Shown here: positions 42,148-51,982 of the stretch, piece after piece
How the letters are laid out: each line of letters starts with the position of its first letter
Position numbering within the stretch: the stretch's first letter is position 1
DNA from: Rossellomorea marisflavi
GTDB taxonomy: Bacteria > Bacillota > Bacilli > Bacillales > Bacillaceae_B
NCBI RefSeq assembly: GCF_009806575.1
Contig: NZ_CP047095.1
Coordinates: forward strand, 2,112,001-2,176,000
Reading direction: 5' to 3'
Length of the DNA stretch: 64,000 bases
Program-made: the position numbers and the translations under genes
Notes under the pieces: generated by a model
Databases searched by the model: none
What the model was told of the DNA's origin: nothing
Seen by the model: the letters and a program-made list of their open reading frames with translations, nothing else

Positions 42148-45100
42148 ATGAAAACAGTTGATGTAAAAGAAAAGGCGCATAAGCGTGAAGAACGAATCCA
42201 GCAGTACTGGAAGGAAGCCGGTACGTTCGGGAAATCCATTTCTGAGCGGGAGGGTAAAGAAACGTTTGTCTTTTATGAGGGACCACCAACGGCCAATGGT
42301 CTTCCCCATGCGGGTCATGTACTGGGACGGGTCATCAAGGATTTTGTTGCAAGATACAAAACGATGCAAGGGTATCAGGTATATCGCAAGGCAGGGTGGG
42401 ATACCCACGGATTACCGGTCGAGCTGGAGGTGGAAAAGCAGCTAGGGATTTCAGGGAAACAGCAGATCGAAGACTATGGCGTGGAAAAGTTCATCAATGA
42501 ATGCAAGAACAGCGTCTTTCATTATGAGAAACAATGGAGGGAATTCACGGAGGCCATAGGGTATTGGGTAGATATGGATGACCCTTATATTACCTTGGAG
42601 AACGACTATATCGAGAGTGTGTGGCATATCCTCAGCGACCTTCACAAACGGGATCTCCTTTATAAAGGGCATCGGGTCACGCCGTATTGCCCGAGCTGTC
42701 AGACTACACTCAGTTCCCATGAGGTTGCTCAAGGCTATAAAGATGTCAAGGATCTCTCTGCTACAGCGAAATTCCGCATCAAGGGAAGCGAAAATGAATT
42801 CATCCTCGGCTGGACGACAACACCATGGACTCTGCCAGCCAACATGGCACTCGCCGTCAATCCGGCATTAACATATGTAAAGGTGAAAAGTGACGGTGAT
42901 ACATATATCGTTGCCGAAAGTCTGAAAGACAAGCATTTTTCAGAAGAAGCAACCATCATATCCCGTTTCAAAGGAAGTGAATTGGAAGGCACCCCTTACA
43001 TCCCTCCTTTTCCATTTGTGACCCCGGAAAAGGGGCATATCGTAGTTTCAGGGGATTTTGTCACTGCTGATAGTGGAACAGGGATCGTGCATATCGCTCC
43101 TGCTTACGGAGAAGATGATTACCAATTGGTGAAAGATCATGGTCTTTCATTTGTGAATGTCGTAGACGGACAAGGTAAGTACACGGACGCCGTCCCACCT
43201 TTCCAAGGTAGGTTTGTCAAAGACTGCGACGTGGACATCGTGAAGTATCTTGCAGTCGAAGGGCTCCTGTTCCATAAAGAGAAGTATGAGCACAGCTACC
43301 CCATTGCTGGCGCTGTGATTCACCCCTGCTTTATTATGCAATTGAAAGCTGGTTCATCCGTACGACGGCGTTGAAGGATCAGTTCATCAAGAATAATGAA
43401 CATGTTGAATGGTACCCGGAACATATTAAAGAAGGCCGTTTCGGTCACTTCCTTGAAAATATGGTGGATTGGAATATCGGCAGGAACCGCTACTGGGGCA
43501 CCCCTCTACCCGTCTGGATCTGTGATTCTTGCAGCCATCAATACGCACCGGCAAGCATGGATGACCTGAGGAGCCGTTCTGTGGAAGAAATCGATTCCGT
43601 TGAACTGCATAAACCTTTTGTCGATCACATTCATCTGACCTGTGATCAGTGTGAAGGATCCATGACGCGTGTACCGGAAGTGATTGATGTTTGGTTCGAC
43701 AGCGGAAGCATGCCATATGCACAGCAACATTATCCATTCGAACATCAGGATCGATTTGAAAAGCAATTCCCAGCAGACTTTATCTGTGAAGGAATAGACC
43801 AGACCAGGGGATGGTTCTACAGCTTATTGGCTGTTTCAACATTGTTCACGGGAAAGGCCCCTTATAAGCGCGTACTGGCTACAGGTCATATTTTAGACGG
43901 AGAGGGCCGGAAGATGTCGAAGAGTAAAGGGAACGCATTGAATCCAATGGACCTTGTCTCTGCATTCGGTGCTGATGCCCTCAGATGGTCACTCCTTGCT
44001 GACAGTGCTCCTTGGAATAACAAGCGCTTCTCTGAAAGAGTGGTGCTGGAAGCAAAATCAAAGGTAGTCGATACTCTGGTTAATGTTCACTCATTCTACA
44101 CCATGTACGCGAAAATCGATTCATTCACCTATTCAGAATTAGACCAAGGAGAAAAGACCCTGCTGGACAGGTGGATCCTTTCAAGACTGGACAGTGTGTC
44201 TCAAAACATGAGGGAAGCATTGGATCGCTACGACTTCACCAAGGGAGCTCAGGCTCTTGAGGTATTCATTGGGGAAATCAGTAACTGGTATATCCGCCGC
44301 TCACGGGATCGCTTCTGGGAGGAAGGCGTGTCAGATTCAAAACTTGCTGCATTCTCCACACTCCATCATGTACTAGTGGAAACGAGTAAACTGGCTGCAC
44401 CTTACATTCCGTTCCTTGCCGAAGATATCCACCTTAACCTCACGGGCAAAAGCGTACATCTCGCCGAATATCCTGAAGGGGGAACAGGTTACAGCGATCC
44501 ATCAATCGAAAGGGAAATGGCTGCCGTCCTTCAGGTGGTTGAACTCGCTCGGAGCGTCAGAAATGCAAAATCGATCAAAACGAAGCAACCTCTATCGGAA
44601 ATGACCGTCATTGCCACTGAACCACAAAACGGTGAAGCGTTAAAAAAACATCAAAGGATCATTCAAGAAGAAATCAACGTCAAACGGGTCCTTGTACAGG
44701 AAACATCCAATGATCTTGTATCGTATGAAGTGAAGCTTAATTTCAAAAAAGCCGGTCCCGTATTAGGAAAAAAAGTCGGCGCAGTCAAGAAATATTTAGA
44801 TCAATTAAGTCAAAGTGAAGCAGAACAGATTGTCCAAGCGGAAACGTTACATCTGGATATCGAAGGCGAGCAATTGACTGTTCCATTTGAGTTGCTTCTT
44901 GTGGAGAGGGTGGCAGAAGAGGGGCTTTCCATGGGCGCAAATGCTTCTTATCAGGTTATCCTCAATACGGAAATCACAGAGGAATTGAAGCTTGAAGGTC
45001 TGGCTCGTGAAGTCATACGGGCCATCCAGACCGAGCGGAAAGAGCGCGACCTTCCAATAGAAGCTAGGATTTCCCTTCGGTTGGACGGAGACCCGGAAAT

Positions 45101-45233
45101 ACGGAAGGCGATCGAACACAATGAATCACTGATACGTGAAAATGTCTTGGTGAAGGAGATGAAAGTAGAAGCATTATCTGGTGGAAAGCAAGTAACGTTG
45201 AATGACCATAGATTGATCATCGACATCGCTTAA
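42148..45233 (+). pseudogene. ileS: Isoleucyl-tRNA synthetase, IleRS2 type, with a one-base frameshift
   Basis: Class I synthetase. The HIGH motif is HAGH (about 54-57) in [24 protein letters not shown] lies at about 589. The eukaryote-like sequence matches IleRS2, the mupirocin-tolerant type found beside IleRS1 in some Bacillaceae. Frame 1 runs to TGA at 43372-43374, frame 2 from 43371 to 45233. The break is at CCCC 43299-43302: with one more C the frame reads YPHCWRCD, restoring the expected zinc-binding cysteines and a 1028-residue protein. Either a read error or a real mutation. The T-box leader is intact. Confidence 0.88.
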
Positions 45234-45270
45234 AAAGAAGAACCCCGTTCAAGAAACGGGGTTCTTCTTT
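45234..45270. terminator. Bidirectional terminator after ileS
   Basis: A perfect 16-bp stem AAAGAAGAACCCCGTT/AACGGGGTTCTTCTTT with CAAGA loop. It overlaps the stop of the convergent STAS gene. Confidence 0.92.
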
Positions 45271-46274
45271 GTGATGCACAGCCCCATTTGACCGAGGGCA
45301 TAATGGATGCCTTGCTGAAGGACAGAAAAACATGGGATCCGCTTGATTTCATGTCCGCTTTGGGCAATTTGAATACTGAATTCAGCCGAGATTCCCACCA
45401 ATAGGCAGCGAGTCCCAAGAAGGGAGGTGGCTGCGACAAATTTTTGAATGAAATTCAATGTGAATTCATCCACCCCGATTAAGCTTGTAGCGTCGATGAT
45501 GAGGTAATCCGCCTTATATCCTGGGAGATTAAGGAGGGTGCGGTTAAGGAGCTCTTCACCCCTCGTTTCATCATAGCGACCAACCAAGGGCACTACCAGG
45601 ATGGAATCGAGGACGGGTATGATCGGAGAAGAGATCTCCTTGATGATACTGGAAAGGGTATGTGTTCTCTCGGCTGCTGCAAGATCCATCTTTTGCTGCA
45701 TTTCATTCGTTTGTTCTTCGATTAATGCGCTGACATTCAATGAAGGTGTGATGTCGGAGTGATTGAATTCATACTCACTATATGGGTCGCCTTCAAGTTG
45801 GCTCCTGTTCACCTTGTACCACATTTTCTCCCCGAATAAGCCCGTCAGGACCCCGGCCCAGTGACCTGGAAGGAATGTGCCTTCTTGATTTTTTCCTTGC
45901 TCCTTATTGACCTGATATTCCCAGCTGTTCCGGACGCGAATCACGGCATGAAGCCCTTCTTTTGAATAGGATACAATCTCTGTATCACCCCAGCCCGCTG
46001 TCACATAGGTGGTCGGAAGCTTGCCGAGGATGTCATCTACTTTCCCGAGGGAGCGCCTGTAAAAATCACTTACGATGGTTCCGGTCCTGTATCCTGAAGT
46101 TTCCAGTACAAGTCTTGACTCTTTATGCCCTGCTATCTCTTCGATCGTATCAAAAAGGGTCTTGAATGCCGTATCCACCCAGAACAATACGACCCGTTCA
46201 TTTTCAAAATGAACTTCCCCGTTCACAAGATCCCAGTCGAATAAAGAGCCGCTTATATCAATTGCATGTTTCAT
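45249..46274 (-). CDS. STAS-domain protein with N-terminal sensor-like region
   Basis: 341 residues. The C-terminal 120 residues form a STAS domain like RsbR/RsbS: VLDSILVVPLVGRYDETRGE, LIIDATSLIGVDEFTLNFIQ, then a SEFSIQIAQSGHE-type end. The N-terminal 180 residues are not the globin-like domain of RsbR. They resemble a V4R/haem-NO-binding-like sensor only loosely. A role in stressosome-type control of the general stress response is an inference from the STAS part. GGAGG eight bases before ATG 46274 sets the start. Confidence 0.75.
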   Translation of the reverse strand: MKHAIDISGSLFDWDLVNGEVHFENERVVLFWVDTAFKTLFDTIEEIAGHKESRLVLETSGYRTGTIVSDFYRRSLGKVDDILGKLPTTYVTAGWGDTEIVSYSKEGLHAVIRVRNSWEYQVNKEQGKNQEGTFLPGHWAGVLTGLFGEKMWYKVNRSQLEGDPYSEYEFNHSDITPSLNVSALIEEQTNEMQQKMDLAAAERTHTLSSIIKEISSPIIPVLDSILVVPLVGRYDETRGEELLNRTLLNLPGYKADYLIIDATSLIGVDEFTLNFIQKFVAATSLLGTRCLLVGISAEFSIQIAQSGHEIKRIPCFSVLQQGIHYALGQMGLCITKKNPVS

Positions 46275-46457
46275 GATTGACGCCTCCAACAAGATGATTT
46301 CTTTTCATATGTATAGAAGGTAGTGCGAAAAATCTGCAAACCTAAATATGAGTACCCTCCTTTTCATGTCAGTAAACATCATACCAATGATTTTTTAAGG
46401 ATTTATCAATTGGTCCAAGGGGTATAGTATGAGAAATGACAGTCAGGGGGAAAAGGC

Positions 46458-47330
46458 ATGAAAGAGGCGATGATCATTATCAATCCTTCTTCTGGAAAGG
46501 AAGAAGCGGTGGATTACGAGAAAAAAGCTATACATAATCTCGAAGGCTATGAGGTCTTGGTGCGTGAAACGAAGGGAGAAGGGGATGCTACATTGTTTGC
46601 GGAGGAAGCTTGCGAGAGAGGCTTTGACCTGATCATATGTATGGGCGGGGACGGAACCGTAAACGAAGTGATCAATGGCATGGCAGAGAAACCCCACCGC
46701 CCAGAGCTTGCCCTGGTGCCACTGGGAACGGTGAACGATTTTGCGAGGGCGATATCACTGCCGCTCGAGCCTGAGGAGGCCCTCGAGGTATTGAAATCAA
46801 CCAATACCCGGGAAGCCGACATCGGGAAGGTGAATGACCGCTATTTCATCAACATCATCGCCGTGGGTGCATTGGCTGAAGCCTCATTCTCTACGACTGC
46901 AGAGCAGAAATCAAAGCTCGGTCCTCTCGCGTATGTTGTGGAGGGTATGAAAAAAATGAAAGAGAAACAGCCGTTTCCGTTAGAGCTGTCAGGAGAGCAG
47001 ACCTGGAGGGGGGATTCCTTATTGACCCTCATCGCCATGACGAATTCCATCGGGGGATTCGAATCCATCGCCCCGGAAGCAGAAGTCGATGATGGATCGC
47101 TTCATGTCTATATCATCGAAGATATGCCGATACCCAAGTTCCTCTTATTGCTTCCTAAAATATTGGCGGGTAAACTGACAGAAAGCCCTCAGGTTCATCA
47201 CCTGAAAGCAACCAAGATCGAAGCGTCCTCATCCCTTGACATGAAGGCGAATATTGATGGGGATGAAGGATGCACACTGCCGTTGACTGTAAAAAGTCTT
47301 CCTCGACACTTGAAAATCAGAATTCCATAA
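46458..47330 (+). CDS. DagK/YegS-family lipid kinase
   Basis: 290 residues. The diacylglycerol-kinase catalytic domain shows INPSSGKEEA at the start, CMGGDGTVNEVINGM at about 63-77 and PLGTVNDFARAI. The C-terminal beta domain ends with NIDGDEGCTLPLTV, typical of DgkB/YtlR/BmrU-type proteins. It phosphorylates diacylglycerol or a related lipid in the cytoplasm or at the membrane. AGGGGGA precedes the ATG. It is 11 bases from a HesB-like gene and likely co-transcribed. Confidence 0.9.
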   Translation: MKEAMIIINPSSGKEEAVDYEKKAIHNLEGYEVLVRETKGEGDATLFAEEACERGFDLIICMGGDGTVNEVINGMAEKPHRPELALVPLGTVNDFARAISLPLEPEEALEVLKSTNTREADIGKVNDRYFINIIAVGALAEASFSTTAEQKSKLGPLAYVVEGMKKMKEKQPFPLELSGEQTWRGDSLLTLIAMTNSIGGFESIAPEAEVDDGSLHVYIIEDMPIPKFLLLLPKILAGKLTESPQVHHLKATKIEASSSLDMKANIDGDEGCTLPLTVKSLPRHLKIRIP

Positions 47331-47341
47331 GGAGGATCAGC

Positions 47342-47653
47342 ATGAATCTAACCCTGACAGACCCAGCTTTAATGAAACTATCAGAAATACCCCGCGACCA
47401 TAAGGTGCAGCTTGCCCTCGACCGGGGGAGTTGTGATATCGTGAATAATGTATACGAAATGAAAGTGATCCCTCCAAGAGAGCTGCAAAACCATGAACGC
47501 AGCATTGACTATAAGGGTGTCACCTTCATTGTGGACGACGATTTCGAAGACGCCTATGATCATGAACTTACGATTGATTTTCAGAAGAATGCATTCGTGT
47601 TCAAGAATAAGAATCAAACCTTCAACAACCGGGTAGGGCTTCGTTTTTTGTGA
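47342..47653 (+). CDS. HesB/IscA-like protein lacking the cysteine ligands
   Basis: 103 residues. LTLTDPALMKLSEIPRDHKV and the later YKGVTFIVDDDFEDAYDHEL follow the iron-sulfur biosynthesis (HesB-like) fold used by YqkB-type proteins. The C-x-C and upstream Cys ligands of IscA are missing; only one Cys remains (RGSCDI). So scaffold function is doubtful. AGGAGG precedes ATG 47342. It is in an operon with the lipid kinase. Confidence 0.75.
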   Translation: MNLTLTDPALMKLSEIPRDHKVQLALDRGSCDIVNNVYEMKVIPPRELQNHERSIDYKGVTFIVDDDFEDAYDHELTIDFQKNAFVFKNKNQTFNNRVGLRFL

Positions 47654-47722
47654 ATGAGATGGCTTTCTGTCCTGTTATATGATACTATTAGCCCTTACAG
47701 TATAAAAAGGACGTGACGTTCA

Positions 47723-48091
47723 ATGATCAATATTACCATTCCAAAAGCGGATGTATCCATTACAGAACGCAAACAGAACGAAAATGAAGAAATTAAAATT
47801 CAACCGATCGAGGGTTTCATCGACCTTCATGAAATTCCGCGTGATAAAGGTGGAATCATCCTCTTTTATGACAACAAGGACGAACTTCTGTTTGTAGGAA
47901 AAGCCAGAAAGCTGAGACAGCGTGTTAAAAAGCATCTGGAAGATAAAGTATCGCCCCTTCGCGAACACAGGAAGGAAGTTCATCGCATCGATGTCTTATT
48001 TGTGGAAGATGCAATGGAACGCGAAATTTACGAAACATATATCATCAATGCGCTTAGAGCCAGATACAATGTGGAAAAAGCATTCTTTTAA
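47723..48091 (+). CDS. GIY-YIG-domain protein
   Basis: 122 residues. The GIY-YIG domain starts near 42 with GGIILFYDNKDELLFVGKAR (GII...FVG in place of GIY...YIG). KLRQRVKKH supplies the conserved Arg, and the metal-binding Glu is likely in EREIYETYIIN. Similar short bacillar proteins are annotated as excision-repair endonuclease-like. Activity is plausible but unproven. AAAAGGACGTGA-type site precedes the ATG. Confidence 0.82.
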   Translation: MINITIPKADVSITERKQNENEEIKIQPIEGFIDLHEIPRDKGGIILFYDNKDELLFVGKARKLRQRVKKHLEDKVSPLREHRKEVHRIDVLFVEDAMEREIYETYIINALRARYNVEKAFF

Positions 48092-48100
48092 TGCGTGACC

Positions 48101-48130
48101 GGAAGCTCCTCGAATGGGAGCTTCTTTTTT
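48101..48130 (+). terminator. Terminator of the GIY-YIG gene
   Basis: GAAGCTCC/GGGAGCTTC stem, then TTTTTT; it lies over the end of the convergent gene at 48129. Confidence 0.88.
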
Positions 48131-48518
48131 ATGGCGCATGATGCGCGTCCCAATTCAAAAGATCCTCTTCAGGTATATAGGTATGGAGGGTACCGTTTCC
48201 ATCTTCCACATGATAGGTAACCTTTGAGCCGTTGTCATGCCAGATTAGTGCTATTCCTTTAATGATAGCTGTCCTAAACATTCCGGCCATATGCAGATGT
48301 ACCCTATCAAGCAGGTCAAATCGGGTTTGATAGAAACGGGGCACACCCTTTGCTTCACTGGAAGCCACATTAATGTGCAGCCGGTCATTGTTTTGAATCA
48401 TGTAAAATGTTTGGTCTCCCGCTTGAGACAGTTCATGACAACATCCCACCACGGTGCCTGTGTAGCCGCCTTCATAAAAAACGTCTCCGATATCCATTGC
48501 CATGACGCTGCCTTTCAT
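48129..48518 (-). CDS. Hypothetical protein
   Basis: 129 residues with no membrane segment. It opens MKGSVMAMDIGDVFYEGGYT. Two cysteines follow (GTVVGCCHEL), and the rest is beta-rich with many His residues (DRVHLHMAGMFRT, LHTYIPEEDLLNWDAHHAP). I do not recognise it. GGGGAGGG seven bases before ATG 48518 fixes the start over an in-frame ATG at 48542. It converges with the GIY-YIG gene. Confidence 0.6.
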   Translation of the reverse strand: MKGSVMAMDIGDVFYEGGYTGTVVGCCHELSQAGDQTFYMIQNNDRLHINVASSEAKGVPRFYQTRFDLLDRVHLHMAGMFRTAIIKGIALIWHDNGSKVTYHVEDGNGTLHTYIPEEDLLNWDAHHAP

Positions 48519-48657
48519 CCTTTGCCCTCCCCGTAAAATCAATTATCCCATCCTATGTATGGAAGCACGGAGGTAGAACACGCCCTTTAAATGTATCTAC
48601 TGGAATTTATTGATCTATGATACATTTAGTAGACAGAAACGTTGAAAGGGAGCGGCC

Positions 48658-50415
48658 ATGTACATTTCACTTAGAATTCGATTGCTACTAATATTTACAC
48701 TTGTCCTGACCATTCCTTTCCTTACGCTATCACTCCTCGTCCCCGAGTGGTTCGGTACCATCATGGAAAAGAAAACGACCGAAGCGACCGTAGAAATGAT
48801 GGATCAATTTTCTCAATACTCCGATTCACTGACTTCTCAGGTGGAAGACCTTGGAAAACAGGTGCTTGTGAATCCCGCTACTCAGGAGTGGGTGCGTTCA
48901 GAGGAAAACGGGCAGTCCGACACAGATCTACTCTATATGAAGAATCAATTGAAAACGGAGCTCTCGTCGATGATGGTGAATAATTCAAAATCAATGTCTG
49001 TATCTGTCTATCTAAATGATGGAACAGGTACTTCACAGACGCTTCCTCCTCTTAGGGAGATTGTTTGGTTCAAGGAATTTTATGACTATGATCAACGTTG
49101 GATGAGGTCACATCATGAGTGGAATGAGGATGAAGTCAACAGTTACCTTCTTCCTCTTTTTGATTTGAATACGATGGACCTCTCCGGCGTCATCAAAGTG
49201 AATTTTCCTACCGTCCTGCTAGAGGAGTCACTTGAAAAAGTAAAGCTTGGAGATGAGGGGCACGTATCATTGCTGGATGCTAAAGGGAGAGACGTGTTGG
49301 GAGGGAATCCGGATATATCATCCGATATCGTGAAGATGAGCTTGCACGAGATGAAGGATCATTCTGCAAGAACAGGTGTAGTGGAAGTGACTAAGGGGGA
49401 AACCAAGCATCTGGTCTTTTATCAAAAAATGGGGGTTGGCGATTGGATCCTGATGAGCGAAATAAAAAAATCCGATCTCTACGCGCCTGTCCACTCACTG
49501 CAAAGGAATCTTTTATTGATCAGCGGCTGGATCTTTTTACTGACAATCTTGATTTCTTACATCCTGTCTTCGAATATCGTCAAGCCTCTATGGAAATTGA
49601 CGGAATCTATGAAACTTGTCGAAAAGGGAAAGTTCTCAGAGGCTGAAAAAGGGTTTCCCGCGATCCGCACGAGGAACGATGAAATCGGTTATGCCGTAAA
49701 GGCATTCAAGAATACAACCAAGACATTGGACAAACTGATCAAAACGGAGTATCAGGAAAAGATCAGGAGGAAGGACGCGGAGTACAAAGCACTGCTGCTA
49801 CAGATCAATCCGCACTTCCTGAACAATACGCTTGAAGTGATAGGAGGACTATCCGCTCAAGGGGAAAATCGTAAAGTCATTGATGTGACCGTCCATTTGG
49901 GGCGGATGCTCTCGTATTCCCTTGATACTGAAAGGGATGTTGTCACAATAGGGGAAGAAATAAACTATATGCGCCGATATACGGAAGTATTGAAACTTCG
50001 TCATGAAGATGCCCTACATATACTGATTGAAGAGGATCCAGCACTCGATAATGTACCGATCATCAAGTTCGTCCTGCAACCTCTCGTCGAAAATGCAGTA
50101 AAGTATAGCTTTATACGGAACGATGTGGCTTCCATCGGAATTTCCACCCGAAAAGTCGGAGATGAGGCGGTTTTGATTGTGGAGGATAATGGAATCGGCA
50201 TACCTGGAACGGTCATCAAGGAACTTGCGAAGATTGATCGAAACGAAAATAATGTTCTCGACAGCAGGGGCAAGAGCATAGGACTGAAGAATGTCCTTGG
50301 AAGATTGAAGCTTTCCTATGGAAACCGCTTTTCGTATTCGATTGAAAATAAGGATCCCGGTGGGACTCGGATCACCCTTATAATTGCAATGGAGAAGGAG
50401 GAGAGGGAAGAATGA
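48658..50415 (+). CDS. YesM-type sensor histidine kinase
   Basis: 585 residues. A membrane segment at about 7-28, an extracellular sensor (30-280), a second segment (about 284-304), HAMP (305-358), then the HisKA-type LLLQINPHFLNNTLEVIGGL with the phospho-acceptor His near 388 and an HATPase domain (N box ALVENAVKY, G1 VEDNGIGIP, G2 SIGLKNVLGRL). It pairs with the YesN-like regulator that overlaps its end by four bases. Context suggests it senses a fructan-derived sugar through the anchored binding protein (inference). Confidence 0.92.
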   Translation: MYISLRIRLLLIFTLVLTIPFLTLSLLVPEWFGTIMEKKTTEATVEMMDQFSQYSDSLTSQVEDLGKQVLVNPATQEWVRSEENGQSDTDLLYMKNQLKTELSSMMVNNSKSMSVSVYLNDGTGTSQTLPPLREIVWFKEFYDYDQRWMRSHHEWNEDEVNSYLLPLFDLNTMDLSGVIKVNFPTVLLEESLEKVKLGDEGHVSLLDAKGRDVLGGNPDISSDIVKMSLHEMKDHSARTGVVEVTKGETKHLVFYQKMGVGDWILMSEIKKSDLYAPVHSLQRNLLLISGWIFLLTILISYILSSNIVKPLWKLTESMKLVEKGKFSEAEKGFPAIRTRNDEIGYAVKAFKNTTKTLDKLIKTEYQEKIRRKDAEYKALLLQINPHFLNNTLEVIGGLSAQGENRKVIDVTVHLGRMLSYSLDTERDVVTIGEEINYMRRYTEVLKLRHEDALHILIEEDPALDNVPIIKFVLQPLVENAVKYSFIRNDVASIGISTRKVGDEAVLIVEDNGIGIPGTVIKELAKIDRNENNVLDSRGKSIGLKNVLGRLKLSYGNRFSYSIENKDPGGTRITLIIAMEKEEREE

Positions 50416-51982
50416 AGGTGCTGATAACCGATGATGAAGCTCAGGTTCGAAAGGGGCTGCTATGGAAGCTTGATTGGGAGAAGGAAGGGTTCACAGTTGT
50501 CGGGGAGGCGTCAAACGGAAGAGAAGCTCTGCGTCTCATGGAGGAAAAAGAGCCTGATATTGTCTTGACGGATGTAAGGATGCCGATCATGGACGGGATT
50601 GCGCTGGTGAAAGAACTGGCCAGTAGCTATCCGAAGATCCGGACCATCATCCTTTCGGGATACGCTGACTTTGAATATGTCAGGGCCTCAATGCATGAGG
50701 GAGTCAAGCGATATTTGCTGAAGCCCGTGGATCCCGAGGAATTATCTTCAGCCTTAAAGGATATTAAAGACGAATTGATCCGTGAAAAGGCTGAAGAATA
50801 TAGGGAAGAACGAGCAAAAAAATTGATGGAAGATCAGCTTGCGGATATAAGAGAGCAATATCTCCTACAACTTGTGAGGGATGAATGGGCTGGCCTCTCC
50901 ATCAGTGAAGAGAAGTTGATGTACCTGGGTTTGGAAGCATTTTGCAACCAGGAAGTGAGGTTCCTGTCAGTTGAGATCAGGGGAAGCATGTCCAGGTCCG
51001 ACCTTAGGGCGCTCTTCCTGCCTTTCCGGATGATCTGTCGGGAACTTGCCGGGGAAAGGGCCCTTTCATTTGTAGACGCGAGCTATCCCCATATGGTTCA
51101 TTACATAAGCAGGATCGATGATGTGAACAAACTGGCAACAGATGTACAACGAGCTGCAAAGGAATTCCTCGGGCTTGAATCAGTCATAGGATTAGGGAAG
51201 CCGGTGAGGGGGAGAGGGCTCTTAAATCCGGCTATGAATCTTCCATCCTCGCATGGGGGCAAAGCTCGATCAACATAGAATCACAATTAATCGATGATAA
51301 TAAGAGGGAAAATGACCCCGATTTTCCCGATGAAGCTGTAAAAGTGCTTAACGCTTATATTGAACAGGGTAATGAAAGTCTTCTGCAGTCGTTTCTTACG
51401 AATCTGCTTGAAAGACAGTCATCGGTAATGGATTTTACACTGACAGCGAATCGAATCCTCCTGCATCTCAATCTCCTTGCCGGAAAGTATGACCCCAAAA
51501 GGGCCGAGGTAGGGGAAGAGGTCTGGAAATGCCAGATAAGCATATGGGAGTTGACCTCATATCAGGAAGTAATCCATCAATTGACGGAGCTATCCAATCG
51601 TATCATGAGAATGGCCAGCAAGCTCAAGACGCCGGCTAATGGAGAAGAGGTCGTTTCCCAAGTCAAAGCATATATGGACATCCACTATGCCACTGACATG
51701 TCCCTTGCCACACTGGCAGGTCAGTTCCATATTAATGCAGCCTATTTATCGGAACTCTTTAAGGCTCAGGTAGGGCAGAATTTTACGGACTATCTGATTT
51801 CTCTGCGAATGAAAAAAGCGAAGGAACTTCTTGTTGATACCGGGCTGAAAGTCATTGATATCGCCCATATTTGTGGATTTTCAAGTTCAGGTTATTTCAG
51901 TACGGTGTTTAAAAAGAAATTCGGTGTGAAACCGATCGATTACAGAAAAGGCCTGGGCACTGAAGGAGGAGAAGAGAAGTGA
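50412..51982 (+). pseudogene. YesN-type AraC-domain response regulator with a one-base frameshift
   Basis: The first frame (50412-51278) carries the receiver domain: ITDDEA, phospho-acceptor Asp54 (LTDVRMP) and Lys in LKPVD (about 105), then a linker. The second frame, starting near 51215, continues with ALKSGYESSILAWGQSSINI and ends in the AraC helix-turn-helix pair (TLAGQFHINAAYLSELFKAQ, IAHICGFSSSGYFSTVFKKK). One base is missing in the G-rich stretch 51206-51218; restoring it gives 523 residues, normal for YesN-type proteins. As written, the DNA-binding domain is cut off. Read error or true mutation cannot be separated here. Confidence 0.87.
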
